From Kappaphycus alvarezii (Eukaryota > Rhodophyta > Florideophyceae > Gigartinales > Solieriaceae): a DNA stretch of 64,000 nucleotides. The position numbers were made by a program, and so were the translations under genes. The DNA lies in contig NADL03000513.1 in NCBI GenBank assembly GCA_002205965.3, forward strand, positions 1,364,001 through 1,428,000, read 5' to 3'. Positions 35,287 to 47,500 of the stretch are shown here, piece after piece. How positions within the stretch are numbered: position 1 is the stretch's first letter; every line of letters begins with the position of its first letter. The notes under the pieces were generated by a model, which saw only the letters and a list, made by a program, of their open reading frames with translations, ran no database searches and was not told the origin of the DNA.

Positions 35287-35602
35287 ATAAATCCCACATG
35301 TCTCGGTGCTCAAGCAACAACTTCCTATCCTCTTGCCACCCAACAACCGCACTGCTATTTTAAGCTCGAGCATATAAATATCAAATTTCTCTGATATCTT
35401 TTTAGATAATAAACCGATCCTGAATAAGCAAAGATAAATCAACTACAGTACCATTCGCAAGCACTGGCCCCTCTATTTTGTACCTATAAATTTGTGCTCC
35501 CTCAAAAATACTTTCCCCTTCCTTTACTGTACCGCTTTGTCTAAAAGAGTGCTGAAATGTAACGGCCGTAGCGTAGCTGACATGAATGAATTCCTTTGAT
35601 TT
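35287..35602. other. Possible 5' LTR or leader of the Copia element
   Basis: Sequence with GCATATAAATATC (about 35370) and AATAAACC (about 35408) precedes the Copia coding region, as in an LTR with promoter and polyadenylation signals. No matching right LTR was found, so this is an inference from position. Confidence 0.25.
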
Positions 35603-36324
35603 ATGATCAATGTCGCACCACCTGAACCCGAACCAACAGCCCCCACTGCAAACCAAACCCACACCTTTCCAGAAACCTTTCCAGCAACAAACCCGACTTT
35701 ACATCATATTACCCTCGTGATTCCACAAAGTTGGCCCCACGCCGCATACTCCACTCCAACTGTCGTTCCGCACCAAGAAGAACCCGTTGACGAACCCGCA
35801 GACACCCACGATGTTGAGTTACGTTCATACTCGACTCAATCGCACACCCTTCAAATATACAAAACCCACCCTCTTCCTTACCCCGATCTTTGGACACCTC
35901 CACCCGCACCGCTGCTAGCAACAACACGCATTGCACGCAAGCTTGTGGCATACATATTCGCCTGCACAATAAGCACCCACCACTCCGAGTTCCGTGCGTC
36001 GCTGTCCCATCTCTGCACTCAAACTTCCTATCGTTCCGCGATACAGCTGCCCAATACGGCGCTATCCTTTTCACGCCAGACCATGGCTACATCCTCACCT
36101 TCTAGACAGAAATCGACCATACATAGTAAGCACGGGTCCACGGGATAAACACTGTTACTCCCTCCGCTCTCTTCCCCCCTCCCACAACCTCATGCATATG
36201 GCGCACACACGATACAACTGAAGCGCAAAAGGAACACATCTCTCAAACTCACCTCCAAACACCTGCAACGCCCCATCCCACGTCAAACCCCAGCACCCCC
36301 TCCAAACGTCACGCAAGGCCACTT

Positions 36325-37104
36325 ATGACTCCACGACTACACTCAATACCGGAACTTCATGGCAATCCACCACCCAATCCCATCTCTCAGGATTTCTTTC
36401 ATTGGCACGTCGTTCTTAACCATACCAATCCCCCCAAACTTCAGCACATGGACCTCAATAATACACTACCAATATTACCGAAAACCTTCCGCCAATCCCC
36501 TCCGTCGATAACCTGCTCCACCTGCCTCGCCGCCAAATAGTTGCCCCAAAGAAACCCTACTCGACCACACATGTACCCGGTCGGTTCCTACATTAGCAGT
36601 GACACCTGTGGCCCATTCAAACCACGTTCCTGCTATATAAACTTTCATTTCGTCACCTACCTGGATGCCAACAGCCGACATCTCATCATTTTCTTCATTC
36701 CCAACAGATCCTCCTTCAAACGCACAACAACACTTGCCATAGCCTTCATAACTTTGCATCAACACCGCTCCCCTTCCATATACAGACCGCACAAAGCTCG
36801 CGAATTATAGAACAACGAGATGAACAATCTCTACAACTCCCACGGCATAGAATACCGCTCCAACAATCCACACCAACTGCGAGAAAATTCCTTAGCCAAA
36901 CGCATTAATAGGACGCTCGTCACCGACACCAGAGCCGCTCTCCATCACTCCCAACTGGACGATATATTTTGGGAAGAAGCCATGCGTGACGTCATTTTCA
37001 AGTACAACCTTACCATTCACCACGCAACTGGCAAATTATCCGACCAACTCTGCACCAACACATCCCCAACATTCTACGCCTATTTGCCTTCTGCTAATTG
37101 GTAA
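36325..37104 (+). pseudogene. Copia pre-integrase and integrase remnant
   Basis: The pre-integrase part reads HWHVVLNHTNPPKLQ...ITCSTCLAAK (HH-CC finger). Integrase keeps SSDTCGPF (first Asp block), TYLDANSRHLIIFF (second Asp) and NNEMNNLYNSHGIEY, then LRENSLAKRINRTL where a catalytic Glu is expected before R-x-NRT; that residue is Lys here. Internal stops at 36538 and about 36808. Confidence 0.7.
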
Positions 37105-37404
37105 CGATCCCAAATTAAAACGCCCAAAAGAAGAAAGTCGAGCCCCGCGCCGATCTCGCCTGATTCATGCCCAATACTTCCCCAACTCACATGGTCGCCC
37201 TGAACCTCCGCACAAATCAATACACGAATCTACGCCCCGTCTACTTCAAGCCATACTTCCACCATCTGGACCCCCTCTATCACCACCTACAGGCACTCGC
37301 TACCTCCACCAACAGGATAAACCTATACCTCATACTATCACCGATTCTACCCCACCCCTGACCTCCCTCAAACAAGCCCGCCAATTTTCAGATGCCGAAC
37401 AATA

Positions 37405-38254
37405 GGCCTTCGCTCATGACGAGGAACTCGATACTCTGGACACAACGATCACCATAGAATGGGTACCAAATTCCACCATCCCTCCCGACACCAAGCTCAT
37501 TCTTCTAAAAATTATCTGCCGATACAAACGCTCCGACAACGGCGAAATAATACGACACAAAGGCAGGTGCACCGTACGAGGAGACCGAATGAAGCCATGT
37601 ACTACCTTTGACCCCGACCGAGTCACAACATACACAGCCGAACTCCCATCAATTCGCACAATCATGTGCCTTGCTGCCGCATTCCACCTCTCTTTTGAGC
37701 AATTTGACATTTCTTCGGCCTTCTTACGCGAATGGTACGAGCACTCAGCCTCCGTCTGCATTCAACTACCCCGCTTAAATGGCACAAATAAGCACCCAGA
37801 CAAAATTATCAAGCCCATCCGCCACCTCCACGACACACCTACCGCCTCCCCACATCTACTTCAACGCACTCAAAAAGTTCTTCAAATCTTCACAGTACCA
37901 AAAAGCCGACAGAGATCCGTGCCTTTTCTTCCTTTACACAGAAGAAGGCCACTTTTCATCACCATTGCCATCGATGATTTCTTTGTCTCCGCTGCCTCGC
38001 CAACAATTATTTCCCACTTGTACACTACTCTCAAGTGCCAATACAAAATTCCCCGTCTTGGCGTGCCCAAGCTTTTCTTCATCTGGCAAATCGAACACTT
38101 CCAAGACGGCTCCATACATATATCCGAACCTCACAGAGTCCACTCCATACTGCAGAAACACAATCTGGCCGACTTCAATCCAAAGCCCACACGCTACACT
38201 GACACAATAAAACTCCAAAGGTACCATATCCCCCCCCTCTCTCACAACCAGTAA
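37405..38254 (+). pseudogene. Copia reverse transcriptase remnant
   Basis: Recognisable blocks: KGRCTVRGDRMKP (usual K-ARLVARG block), AAFHLSFEQFDISSAFLREW (usual DV..AFL.G block) and ITIAIDDFFVSA, which keeps the two active-site Asp residues of the YVDD box. The palm region around 37800-37930 is out of frame and a stop ends the frame at 38252. Confidence 0.7.
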
Positions 38255-38347
38255 GACCTTCACGTTCCGCCAAACTGTCGGCAAGCTCCGCTACTTAGCG
38301 GATTCAACACGCCGGATATCGCTCATGCCGTCAGTCGCCTCGCCACT

Positions 38348-38900
38348 GTGATGCACAGCCCAAAGGAACATAACTTGGATCAGCTTCGGTACCTTCTTAA
38401 CTACCTGAAAGGATCGGAGACTCAAGGCATTCTTTATAACTCACTCCCTTACGAAAAATTGATCACATACGCGGACGCTAAATTTGTCAACTCAACCGAC
38501 CGCAAATCTTATACCAGTATTATTCACCTGCTTACCCGCAGCCCAGTCATGTGTAAATACAGTAAACAAAATATTGTCTCCATGTCCACATGTGAAGCGG
38601 AGTACATCTCCGCACCCTCCGCAAAGCAGAAGTCTCCCTGGCTCCAATGACTTCTCTCTGACATTTTTCACGCTCCGAATACGCCGACACCGCTCTTCAT
38701 CGACAACCACACTGCCATTCAAGTCGCACGACAAACCGCGCCAACCAAGCATCGAAAGTGTATCGATTTGCGGCACCACTTCCTCCAAGACCTCATCAAA
38801 ACACACAGCCTCGCCGCCAAGCATGTCTCCAGCGTCGCAATGCTCGCTGACCTTCGTACAAAGCTTCTCCAACCCCAACGCTTCCGCCATCGTCGACATG
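38348..38900 (+). pseudogene. Copia RNase H remnant
   Basis: Blocks HNLDQLRYLLNYLKGSETQG, LITYADAKFVNS, SKQNIVSMSTCEAEYIS, then DNHTAIQVARQ and KCIDLRHHFLQDLI followed by MLADLRTKLL. These are the standard C-terminal landmarks of Copia polyproteins. The Asp of YADA and the Glu of CEAEY are kept. One stop at 38648 splits it. Confidence 0.7.
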
Positions 38901-39084
38901 CTCTCAACACCCTTCCGCTTCCGTCACAGACTCCCATCAGCGTGCCGGGGGTTCCAGACCGCACATTTTCCACACTGATAACAGTCCGAGCTCCTGCCAG
39001 ACCACTCACACGGATGAAACGTGCAGAAGAATCATAGATAACGACGCAACCGGCGTCGGCGCCACCTCGAAGTAACGGTATCAA

Positions 39085-39960
39085 CTCTCCTTCGTCACAC
39101 TGTCAATTCACTAAAGCACTGGAGCGATAAGCTCTCTGGGTAATCGGCCTGGCGTTCCACAAAGGAATCAACGATGCATTCCTCCTAGTCCATCCCCCCA
39201 CTGACACGGAAGTGTCAGCAGTACACTGGAAGACCATGGTATGCCGCTACCTTGGACTGCCTGTCTACGATGACTCGCTCCTTCCGAACTGTGAGAATTG
39301 CAAACGACCCATTAAAAGGCCAAGAGACCACGAAGTGGACCTGTTTCCTTCGGGTTTCGGTCGCAAACACCGTCATGACTCGCTACGCAACGTCATTGGC
39401 GGCCGTATCGCCTGTGCAGTCGGTCTGGACTGCCAGTTTGAAGTCCCGCTCCTGGTGCATGGCACAGAGCTAAGACCCGCTGACATCCTCATCCATCCAC
39501 TGCCAGCTCCCGGCGGCACTGCGAAACGCCCATCGCCTGCGATGTCACCGTCGTATTACCGTTCAAGGCCAATGCACGATCAAGGGCTACCCATGAAGTG
39601 GGAGTTGCTGCGTCAATTGCGCACCGCAACAAGGTCATTGACATGGCACGCAAACTGTCGCGTCGAGTCCCCCGCCCTCCGATAACCCCACAGAATCCCC
39701 CAATTTCGATTTCCAACCGCTGGCTTTCCATTCCCTGGGTTTGCCTCCCCCCGCTATTATCCGCTTCATAGACGACCTCCTCCGGCGCACCACGGAAAAA
39801 TTGCATACATCTGTTAGAGTCATCGGAACGTGAATCTACCGACGCATTAGTTCCACGATCTGGTCTTCTCTGGCGAACGCTATCGTGTCCCGTACACCTG
39901 TGCACGCGGCCGACGTGGAACACCCGGTTGGCACTTTTCTAGCGTCTATAGGACCGTTGT
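39085..39960 (+). mobile_element. Non-LTR retrotransposon fragment: endonuclease domain and C-terminal tail
   Basis: Open from 39212 to 39685: LGLPVYD...NCENC...DHEVDLFPSGFGRKHRHDSLRN, then CQFEVPLL and RPADILIHPLP, the finger plus PD-(D/E)XK region that follows reverse transcriptase in endonuclease-type non-LTR elements. A CDVTVVLPFKA block continues in another frame, then FQPLAFHSLGLPPPAI and HPVG at the tail. The third finger Cys is lost (DLF instead of a Cys). It sits directly behind the Copia remnant. Confidence 0.7.
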
Positions 39961-40329
39961 TCTCATGTGATGACTACTTTTGGCACTTCTTTTTAAATAC
40001 AAATTTCTTTTACCTCAGCGCATTTCTTGTCCCTCCGCATTAGTTCATGAGTTTAGATGGCCGATCAAAACAAACCTTTCAAGATTGTTGACCTCAGTTA
40101 AGGCTAGAGCAATTTTCGTTCACCAACTTCCGCTCTTCGCAAGAAGTTGCGAAAACGACTTCATTTGGAAGGAAATATAGTTCGCATTATTGTGGGGTTT
40201 CAGAAACGAGGGCTCATGTACGGTAAGAATTACTGTACTGTAACTTAACATAAAAAACCTTTTTGGCAGCAAAAATTTCGGGCTTCCAAAAAATTTACCT
40301 TTCCAAAATGTAACGGAAACTGTCCTCAT

Positions 40330-40502
40330 ATGAGGACGAAGGGGGGAATTTATGAGGTGCTTTACTGACTAGGCAATCAGGACGGCTATTTTCCGAAGGC
40401 TAAGGGGGACGTGTCTGTGTAATGTAGAGTCTGGAAATGAGGCCGAGTCACGAGGTACTACCTCAAAGGGCTGGTGTGAGGCCAGCCGTAAGGCATGAGG
40501 AC
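40330..40502 (-). mobile_element. About 157-bp 5'-truncated non-LTR tail with ATGAGGAC target duplication
   Basis: From GGGGGGAATTTATGAGG at 40341 the sequence follows the 3' region of the element at 24941 (GGACGGCTATTTTCCGA, GGCCAGCCGTAAGGCATG) and similarity stops abruptly at about 40494. ATGAGGAC is present on both sides (40330-40337 and 40495-40502), as expected for a target-site duplication. This is the second aborted copy in the window. Confidence 0.7.
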
Positions 40503-40589
40503 AACGTGTGCCTCATGTGAGGACAGTGCTATGACGGATAGATAGTAGCAACATAGTCGGTTCCTGCACGGGACCCCGATATTAATGCA

Positions 40590-40870
40590 GTAAAGTTTTC
40601 TCAATGTGACGTTCACGCCCATCACGATTGACTCTTTGGGAGCCCCGTCCACTGCCACCACTCGCCCCTTGATTTTATACCCTTGATCGCCCTGCCCCTC
40701 CTTTCGGGCAACCGTACAGTTCGCCGAAGGATCCACCGCCGTCTCAGCTCAATCACTAGGGTCGCCCATGGCAATGTCCGTCCTGTTCCGCTGTCCCAGG
40801 CACAAGACGCTGACGTGGCACATCCAGTTGGTTCCCAACTATAAAAAGTCAGTCACGTCAGTGCACTCGC
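40590..40870 (+). mobile_element. C-terminal tail of non-LTR retrotransposon, decayed
   Basis: The plus frame FTPITIDSLGAPSTATT recalls FVPLAFDSLG of the other tails, and RIHRRLSSITRVAHGN...DADVAHPVG aligns with RIYRRISSTIWSSLAN...AADVEHPVG at 39840-39930. DNA identity is plain over the last 30 bp (GACGTGGCACATCCAGTTGG). Frames are broken. Confidence 0.5.
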
Positions 40871-41329
40871 CATGAACCCATTAAAATAAAATATGAAACC
40901 AAGTTTGAGTACCAGTAACATCTTTAGATCAATCTGTATAAGTGCGGCTCACTGCCTGGTTCGACCATTCGGCCAAGATCTAACCGGATGTAGCACGTTG
41001 GCCACGTGCAGTGGGGTGCGAGATAGGATGGACATCGCTTTGGACGACAACCTGGCCCTACCGAGGCGTCGGTAGTTGCGCCAACGAATCGCACCGTCGT
41101 ATGTGAGGTATCGGTGAGCTACGCAAGGATAAATTCGCCCAGCAGTTAGGTGGTCCCGGGAGCGGGTACACCTAGGAAGTGTAGGGCGGAAATCTAAACC
41201 AGTGTCGCAGTCTGGGCTATCGGAGGGGGTGTTGAGCGACGTGCGAGCTTGTGTCCCAGGTCCCTGAGCTTTTCCCGGTGGGCGGGACCGGCGGCTCCAC
41301 CAGCAGTCTGGGTTGCCTCTGTTATGGCG

Positions 41330-42130
41330 ATAGTCATGAATGGCGAGACCACCGTGACATCGAAGGCGGTGGGTTGGGGCTGGTCAGTGGCAGGGAGGGT
41401 CGGATGGTGGATGGTGGACTAGTGTGTGCGCGGCCGTGAGTTCCGTACTCGGGACGAGGAGTGGGACCTCGAACTGACAAACTAGTCCTGCAGCGCGGGT
41501 GACGTGATATTCCAAGGTGTTGCGTTGAGATTTGTACAGTAGCGATGGATGAGCCCGTAACCAGACGGGAAAAGGTCGGCGGCGTGGTCGCCAAAGTCGT
41601 CCTGGTGGTGCAGTGTTGGTACTGGAGCAATAACGGGTCCGAGTACACCGGGAGATGTAGGTGGCCGTGGAGCGGTGGGCAGAGAGGAAGGCGGATGCCG
41701 GGGTTGGCCGGAAGGCAAGACCGCAGATGCGAGGCCTGATGTCATGGACGCTGTAATGAGTCGGGTTGGGGTCGGCGCCCAACCGTTGTCGATCCAGTGC
41801 ATCTTAGCTCTGGCTTCTTGCTGCACTCTGTTAAGCAGGGTTTGAGTTTTGATAGGGAAGCAGCAAGACGTTCCGGGTGGAAGGGGCCCGAGGCTGGGGC
41901 CGCGCTGGGGCGAGTGTGCGGGGACGTCGGTCGGGAATGTTGCTAGTGACGATGGAAGGACCGGTCCCCACAGAAGCGGATCCGGATTAGCTCGCGGTGG
42001 CGGCGCTAGGCGCTAGGGAGTGACCGGCGGATGAGTGAGAAGTCGTGGCCGCCCAGCGGAGTCGGGAGGCATACTTGATTCAAGGTGGCGTTTGTAAGTG
42101 GGATGCTGTGCTGTACCTGGTTCGAAGACT
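41330..42130 (-). mobile_element. Non-LTR retrotransposon fragment: end of reverse transcriptase and endonuclease
   Basis: On the minus strand, LNQVCLPTPLGGHDFSL (about 42090-42040) fits the end of the reverse transcriptase thumb (Q..LP...GGL), and DHAADLFPSGYGLIHRYC with CQFEVPLLV (about 41600-41440) matches the endonuclease part at 39300-39480. It is GC-rich and has several shifts. It ends close to the promoter of the Rrn7-like gene. Confidence 0.6.
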
Positions 42131-42310
42131 TCTGTAGGATAACTTTACCACAGACTTATGCAGGTGCAACATGCATAGTCTTGAATACCCCACTGTAACA
42201 AACCCAAAATAATTAGGACTTTTGTAACAAGACTTTGAGTAGAGCGTGCGCGCATTACAGAATCACACTGTACAAGGGATTACGAGTGGCTCATTTTGCA
42301 GAATATTTCT

Positions 42311-42332
42311 CAGTACTGTACCATACTGTACA
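42311..42332. promoter_or_regulatory. GTAC palindrome pair upstream of the Rrn7-like gene
   Basis: CAGTACTGTACCATACTGTAC lies about 135-155 bp before the ATG at 42466. Same word family as at the other host genes. A CTATACAG at about 42390 is nearer the start codon. Confidence 0.5.
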
Positions 42333-42465
42333 CGAGCGTGATGGATGCACCATTGCACGATTCCCAAAACGACCGAGTCCGCCGTCGATACTATACAGTA
42401 GTTGATGTCAGCTCCAAGCTTTACCCAGAGCCCTGCTCATTTGGCGACTTTGCCTCGGCCAAAGT

Positions 42466-44036
42466 ATGCCAGAATGCCCAAGCTGTGGATCCCAGGATTT
42501 CTCACCCGATGGGTCGGGGAGTCTCATCTGCTCCGTATGCGGAGAGCAACTGGCCACCTTCCACGAAGAAGCCACGGACGAATTCATCAGTGGTACAGCG
42601 CTTTACAACCGCTTCTCCCAGTCCCAAATCGCCTCCCAAACCCGTGAAAGGATCGCCGCCCCACCGCGCCCAACCCCGATCACCTCTGCCAAAAAGACAT
42701 CCTGGGTACGCAACAAAAACTACGGCCCGTTCTCAGTCCGCCACACCGTCACCCTGGTCCGTGAAATAGTCCGCTTGCTCCAAAAAGCGGGCTATCAAAT
42801 CCACAACCTGCGACAAGTGCTTGTTTTCCTTGTTGCCTTTTGGGCGGAGCATGTCTCCAACACGGAAGTTCGTCTCATGCCAAGCCAATCAACCATGACT
42901 CATGCCTTTGCCCTAGTTTCCCTAGCATGCTTGCACATAGCACTTCCCATTCTTCCTCGTGACATACGCGCCCTGATCACTGTCATGTCTCCGGGAGCCC
43001 GCCCTCACGCCGCTAAATTTGCAAAGCTAGACGGCGGCAACTGGATCACACCATCGGTCAGAGAGATGACCATGGTTGCCCTGTGGCATGTTTCAAGCGG
43101 TGATGCGTGGCCCCGGTTGTATCAGTGGTTTCCGTTTCACAATCGCTACGGTCACATCAACACAAAACGACTTGAGTTTCCCATCGCCCATGTTTCGCTA
43201 ACCGTGCTCCGATTGTGTCGCCTCGTCGGAGCCAGCGATAACTTTGGCCAACGCGTCTGTCGATATCTCGACCTTGAACCGGTCGCCTTGACCTACGCTA
43301 GGGACAAGGCGAATGCTACTCGGCGTACCGCCGCTGCGGAACCCGAGAAGAGAAAAGATGATCACGAAAAATGGGTCACCACGGATGAAAGCCTGCAAAT
43401 AGCTTTCATTAACACCATGCGACTTTGTTACTATCAGGGACAGCTCCATACTTTGGCGTCTGCAGACGAAAAAAAGGCGCTCATCGATGAGTGGAACGCC
43501 ATCAAGGAGAAACTCTTTGAGTGGCTACAAAATGGTCACTACGAGGACGCAGCCTCTGTGACTTGGGCATGCTTGTCACCCCTGAGCTTAGCGACGGCTC
43601 GTGGGGATCAAATTGAACTACTCTCTACTATTGCAGACGCCACTGAAAGAGTGCCCCAAAATGGAGACCGGGTCTCAATGCGCACGTCTTGGATGCCTTT
43701 TCCTGGATAAGTGAGGGTGCCAAGAAGCAACACTTTCCTGCAGATATTTTGTCATGTTCGCGCAGTTTGTGGCATGAGATCCCCAGTCTTTCCTCCCTTG
43801 ATGACATGCGCGCACCGCACATGAAAACCCTCACCAATTTGGAGATACCTCTCACCAAAAATTGCACCAATCATTCGAATACCTCCATTGCGGATGCATC
43901 ATGTGAATCTAGTGATCCCCCAACATTTCTGATACCCAAAACGACTCGAAGCCACCATCGAGTGATCAACGAAGAAAGGCTGCCGGCGGTGCTGAGGAAA
44001 TTTGTGACGATGTTGTTATCGGAATGGTTTGGGTAG
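42466..44036 (+). CDS. Rrn7/TAF1B-like RNA polymerase I initiation factor (one homopolymer shift)
   Basis: The first 25 residues form a zinc ribbon, CPSCGSQDF...LICSVCGEQL (Cys 4, 7, 22, 25), as in the TFIIB-like factors Rrn7 and TAF1B, which help load RNA polymerase I on rDNA promoters in the nucleolus. Behind it is a helical region suited to a cyclin fold (VRHTVTLVREIVRLLQKAGY...VLVFLVAFWAEHV...ALPILPRDI). The start is the ATG four codons before the first Cys. At CCCCAAAA (43654-43661) the frame moves by one missing base and continues with KWRPGLNAHVLDAFSWI to the stop at 44034. Corrected length 523 residues, close to the family's usual size. Family assignment rests on the ribbon plus general layout; another TFIIB-type factor is possible. 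Confidence 0.7.
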
Positions 44037-44178
44037 TGATCAGGGCATTTTTCACTGGTTGTCACCGGTTCTCCTCGGTGACCACACCATACGACACGGA
44101 CGTTCGCAATTTGAGTTGGCTCGAGGGAGCAACAGATCGCTAAAAGCCGTGTTGCTATACTTGCGCGATATGGAGGGC

Positions 44179-44595
44179 TCATAGAGGTCTTGGATGTGCT
44201 GCTGCGATCATTGCCGTGCAGAGAAGAATGTCTAACTGTAAGAACATTTCAGAAATTCCCGCGAAATCTCTCACATAGCTCTTTCGGACAGTAAAGCACA
44301 TGCGCTGCACATTGTCGGGGTGACCCTCAACAGCGGCCTTCAAGAATGGTGCAGATATTGTTGGAAACTGGAGGAGGTCCATGACCTTAACGAAATCACC
44401 ATTGGGAAAACGAATTCGGTTCAATACCATCTGGCATTCGAATATGCACAAACACTTACAACCGGGGCCATTTGTTCTAGACCAGTATCGGCTCCCTCTT
44501 TGCGCTGATTTCTCAAATAACTCGTAAGTACTCCATGTGCTGACCGGAAAGGGGTAGTCCTTGGTTTGAAACCGGTGATATGTAAACTGAAACCG
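44179..44595 (-). other. Open frame continuing in phase after the DNA2 stop codon
   Basis: After the TAA of DNA2 (44598-44596) the same phase stays open for about 138 codons, with protein-like composition (KDYPFPVSTW, YELFEKSAQRGSRYW, CKCLCIFECQ, FPNGDFVKVMDLLQFP). The first in-frame ATG is at 44430. No family recognised. DNA2 itself has a natural C-terminal end before the stop. Either a separate gene, an alternative extension, or chance. Confidence 0.3.
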
Positions 44596-47500
44596 TTACA
44601 AAAGTGATAAAGGATAGACCATGTCGTTTCGTTGCAAGTAGGTCAGCAAACTCTTCAAGGTATGTCCATTGTTCTCAAGCGATACGGTGGATCCCACAAG
44701 AACAAGTTTCCTCTTCGCTCTCGTTATGAGCACATTTAATCTCCTCCAGTCGCTTAGCAGTCCACCATTTGGCCCATTGCTGACGATACTTGCAATCACA
44801 CAAGTGTTCTCCTTTCCTTGAAACTGGTCTACAGTAAACGAGGATACCTCGATGTTTTCATCCCGGAACCGTTTCAACACCGCCTCCACTTGTGCGCGAT
44901 AAGGGCTTAGGATAGAAATGTTGTCGGCACTCACACCGTGGGTGAGAAACAGTTTTGTTACTTTTACAACGCCCTCTGTCTCTGTTACGTCGCTTTTGCT
45001 TGCGGCACCGCGACGACGGGACTTTGGAACTGGTGTTGACTGCGCTGTGTTGAGGAAGAATACAGCTCGAGCAGGGTCGAGAAGTTTCTTCTCCAAGGTC
45101 CCCAACCCGGCAGCCGTGCGGACATTCAGCGGCCCCCCGTAGTTGCGGTACCGCACATCAAGTTTCCGCTGTAGACGATGTGGTTTCCTAAGTCCATAAT
45201 CTCTTTGCACATACGATATTGCCGCCGAAGGCTAACAACGGTGTCAGGGTGAAGCTGGCAAAGCCGTCGGAACAATGACTCAGTCCCATGCCTCACGCCC
45301 TCAGATTGCTCATCTGCATGCATAGTAGAGTTTTGTCGATCGTTTTGCGCCCGTATCAAGGGAGGCAACTGGTAATGGTCGCCAACGAGGATGAAAGGGC
45401 CCTTCGAAAATCTTAGCGGTGAAATGCATATCGGTTGCAGAATCTGAGAAGCCTCGTCCACCACGGTAACATCGAAATTTGACCGCCTGCCGAAAAGAGG
45501 ATGATTCATTCCAAGACACGTTGTGGCGACAACAGATGGTTTACTATACGCTTTCTCCCACATCGTTTCGTCAAATATGTTTCGGTCCAGCAGGTTGCTT
45601 TCGTGATACTGGCGTATCTTTGGATGCACGACCCGATAGTTCTTCCCCAGGCGAATGAAATCGTTACATCCAAGGCTTACTAGTGCCAGAAGAAGATTGT
45701 CTACGGCTGCATTTGTGTAGGAACACAGCAGGACGGATTTCCCCTGTTGACAAATGATTTGACGATTGCAGCTAATGTCGTTGTCTTGCCAGTCCCAGGC
45801 ATACCGAGGATGAGAAGATAGTCTCGCAGGCGTTGGGCGGCTTCGTATGCTTTCTGCTGATCAGCGTTAAGGCTGAGCGCCATGTCCTTGTAATCGTCAG
45901 ATCCAGACAATTTGCCGTCGAATCGTGGAGCCCGTCCGTCGATAATGAGCTCCCTAAGTTGCTGCAAATCTGGACTACAAATTAAGTCATCCAAAGCATC
46001 CTTGGCTAGATTGTACGATGAAGCCATTTCGCTTACATCAATGCGCCATTTGACCTTGTCGAGATCTACAAGATGTGCTAAAGCCCATCCATTCAGATCC
46101 GTATCTACAGCGACTTGAACCCTTTTGGCATCCAAAGACTGAAGGAACCCAATTGTAACTGCTGTGAATGAAGTTTTTGGCACAACGTGTGAAGAGTCTC
46201 TATCGCAGTGCTTAAGTTCTGCTGAAACAATGACAAAAGCCCCGTTTGAAATAGAAACCGTACTTAACGGCGCGTTTGCCGAGGCGCGCTCAAAAGACAC
46301 CCGAAATCGCTTCGCATTGGAATCCCCTGGTTGAAATTTGTCAGAATACGTCTCCGTTGCAATTATTTTCAGGTCCGCAATGCACTTGCCGAGCGACTCT
46401 CTTTGCAAGCTGCTCATGGCCCAGAGTTCATCTTGAGTCTCAAACACGGACTTCTCTTCTGCGCGAAGAATGCCTCGCCACAATGCGTAGTAAGACGCAT
46501 GTCGTTGATCAAGATGCCGCGTCTTTTCGAGAAACAACTCCTCGCCTGGTCCACTGCGTGCACTTTCTGCAGTTCCACCCTCCAGCAACTTGAACTGCAT
46601 CATGCACTTGTGATTCACAAAGCACTTTGAACAAATTCTTTCCCCATCTTGTAAAAGACCTGGAAATGTTTCGACACTATCCATCCGGAGAAACGTCGCA
46701 AGCTTATTGCGCTGCATGAGCAATCCTGAGACACTGGCGCGATCTCCAGTGACCATTTTGATCTCTACATCGAGATTCGCCGGAGGCTTATAAACGCCGG
46801 GCATGCTGCCGTCCGCAGTGCCAGACGGAGGGTTTGCTGCTTGCAATTTGCTTCGATCGTATCGCAAATACGAAATCATGCCCATTTTAACTGGTCGACG
46901 ATAGCGCTCAGTCATTTGCAAGGCGTAGAGCATGACCTGTGCGGAATGGGAATTACCCGCTATGCCAGATGATGATCCCGTTTTCAACTCGAGAGGGCCA
47001 ACGACATGTGCGGAAGCATTTGCGGCAAGATGAACAGAGGCATCTATCTTTCCCTTGAGTCCAAAAGTTGGACTCCAGATCAACTCCTCTATATCGGCAA
47101 CGTCCGTGATGTGCGGATGAGGTTTGGATTGGACAGGGGGATTGTGAGTGGATTGTGGGCAAGGGCCCTGCATGACCTCGAAAAACCAACGGTCGATTTG
47201 CGGGACAGCAGTATGTAGGGCCTCCCGTGCTGTGGAAATGGGAATATGAGTTGCGTACAGTTGGTCGCCGTAGTCATTGAGGACTTGCTCAATAGTTTCA
47301 AGTATGACGAACATAAAGTCGTCGGTGCCCACCTGCAAAGATCGAGAGGATGACCTGAACTGGGCTTCCAACAAAGTCTGTACAATAGAGTGAATCATAG
47401 AGCCGAACAGTGCGGATGAGTCGATGCCATGGCCGCGATTGATAATCACTGGGGCTCTGGCGTTAATGACGCTCTTGCGAAGACAGTAAAAGGAGTCGGC

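Larger units (their letters stand above)
35603..38980 (+). mobile_element. Degraded Ty1/Copia retrotransposon
   Basis: The plus-strand remnants are in Copia order: N-terminal Pro/Thr-rich region (35603-36150), protease-like remnant (about 36000-36220), pre-integrase finger (36325-36540, ending ITCSTCLAAK), integrase (36541-37104), reverse transcriptase (about 37405-38250) and RNase H (38348-38900). Stops and shifts occur every few hundred bases. The right end runs into a non-LTR fragment at 39.1 kb. Confidence 0.8.
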
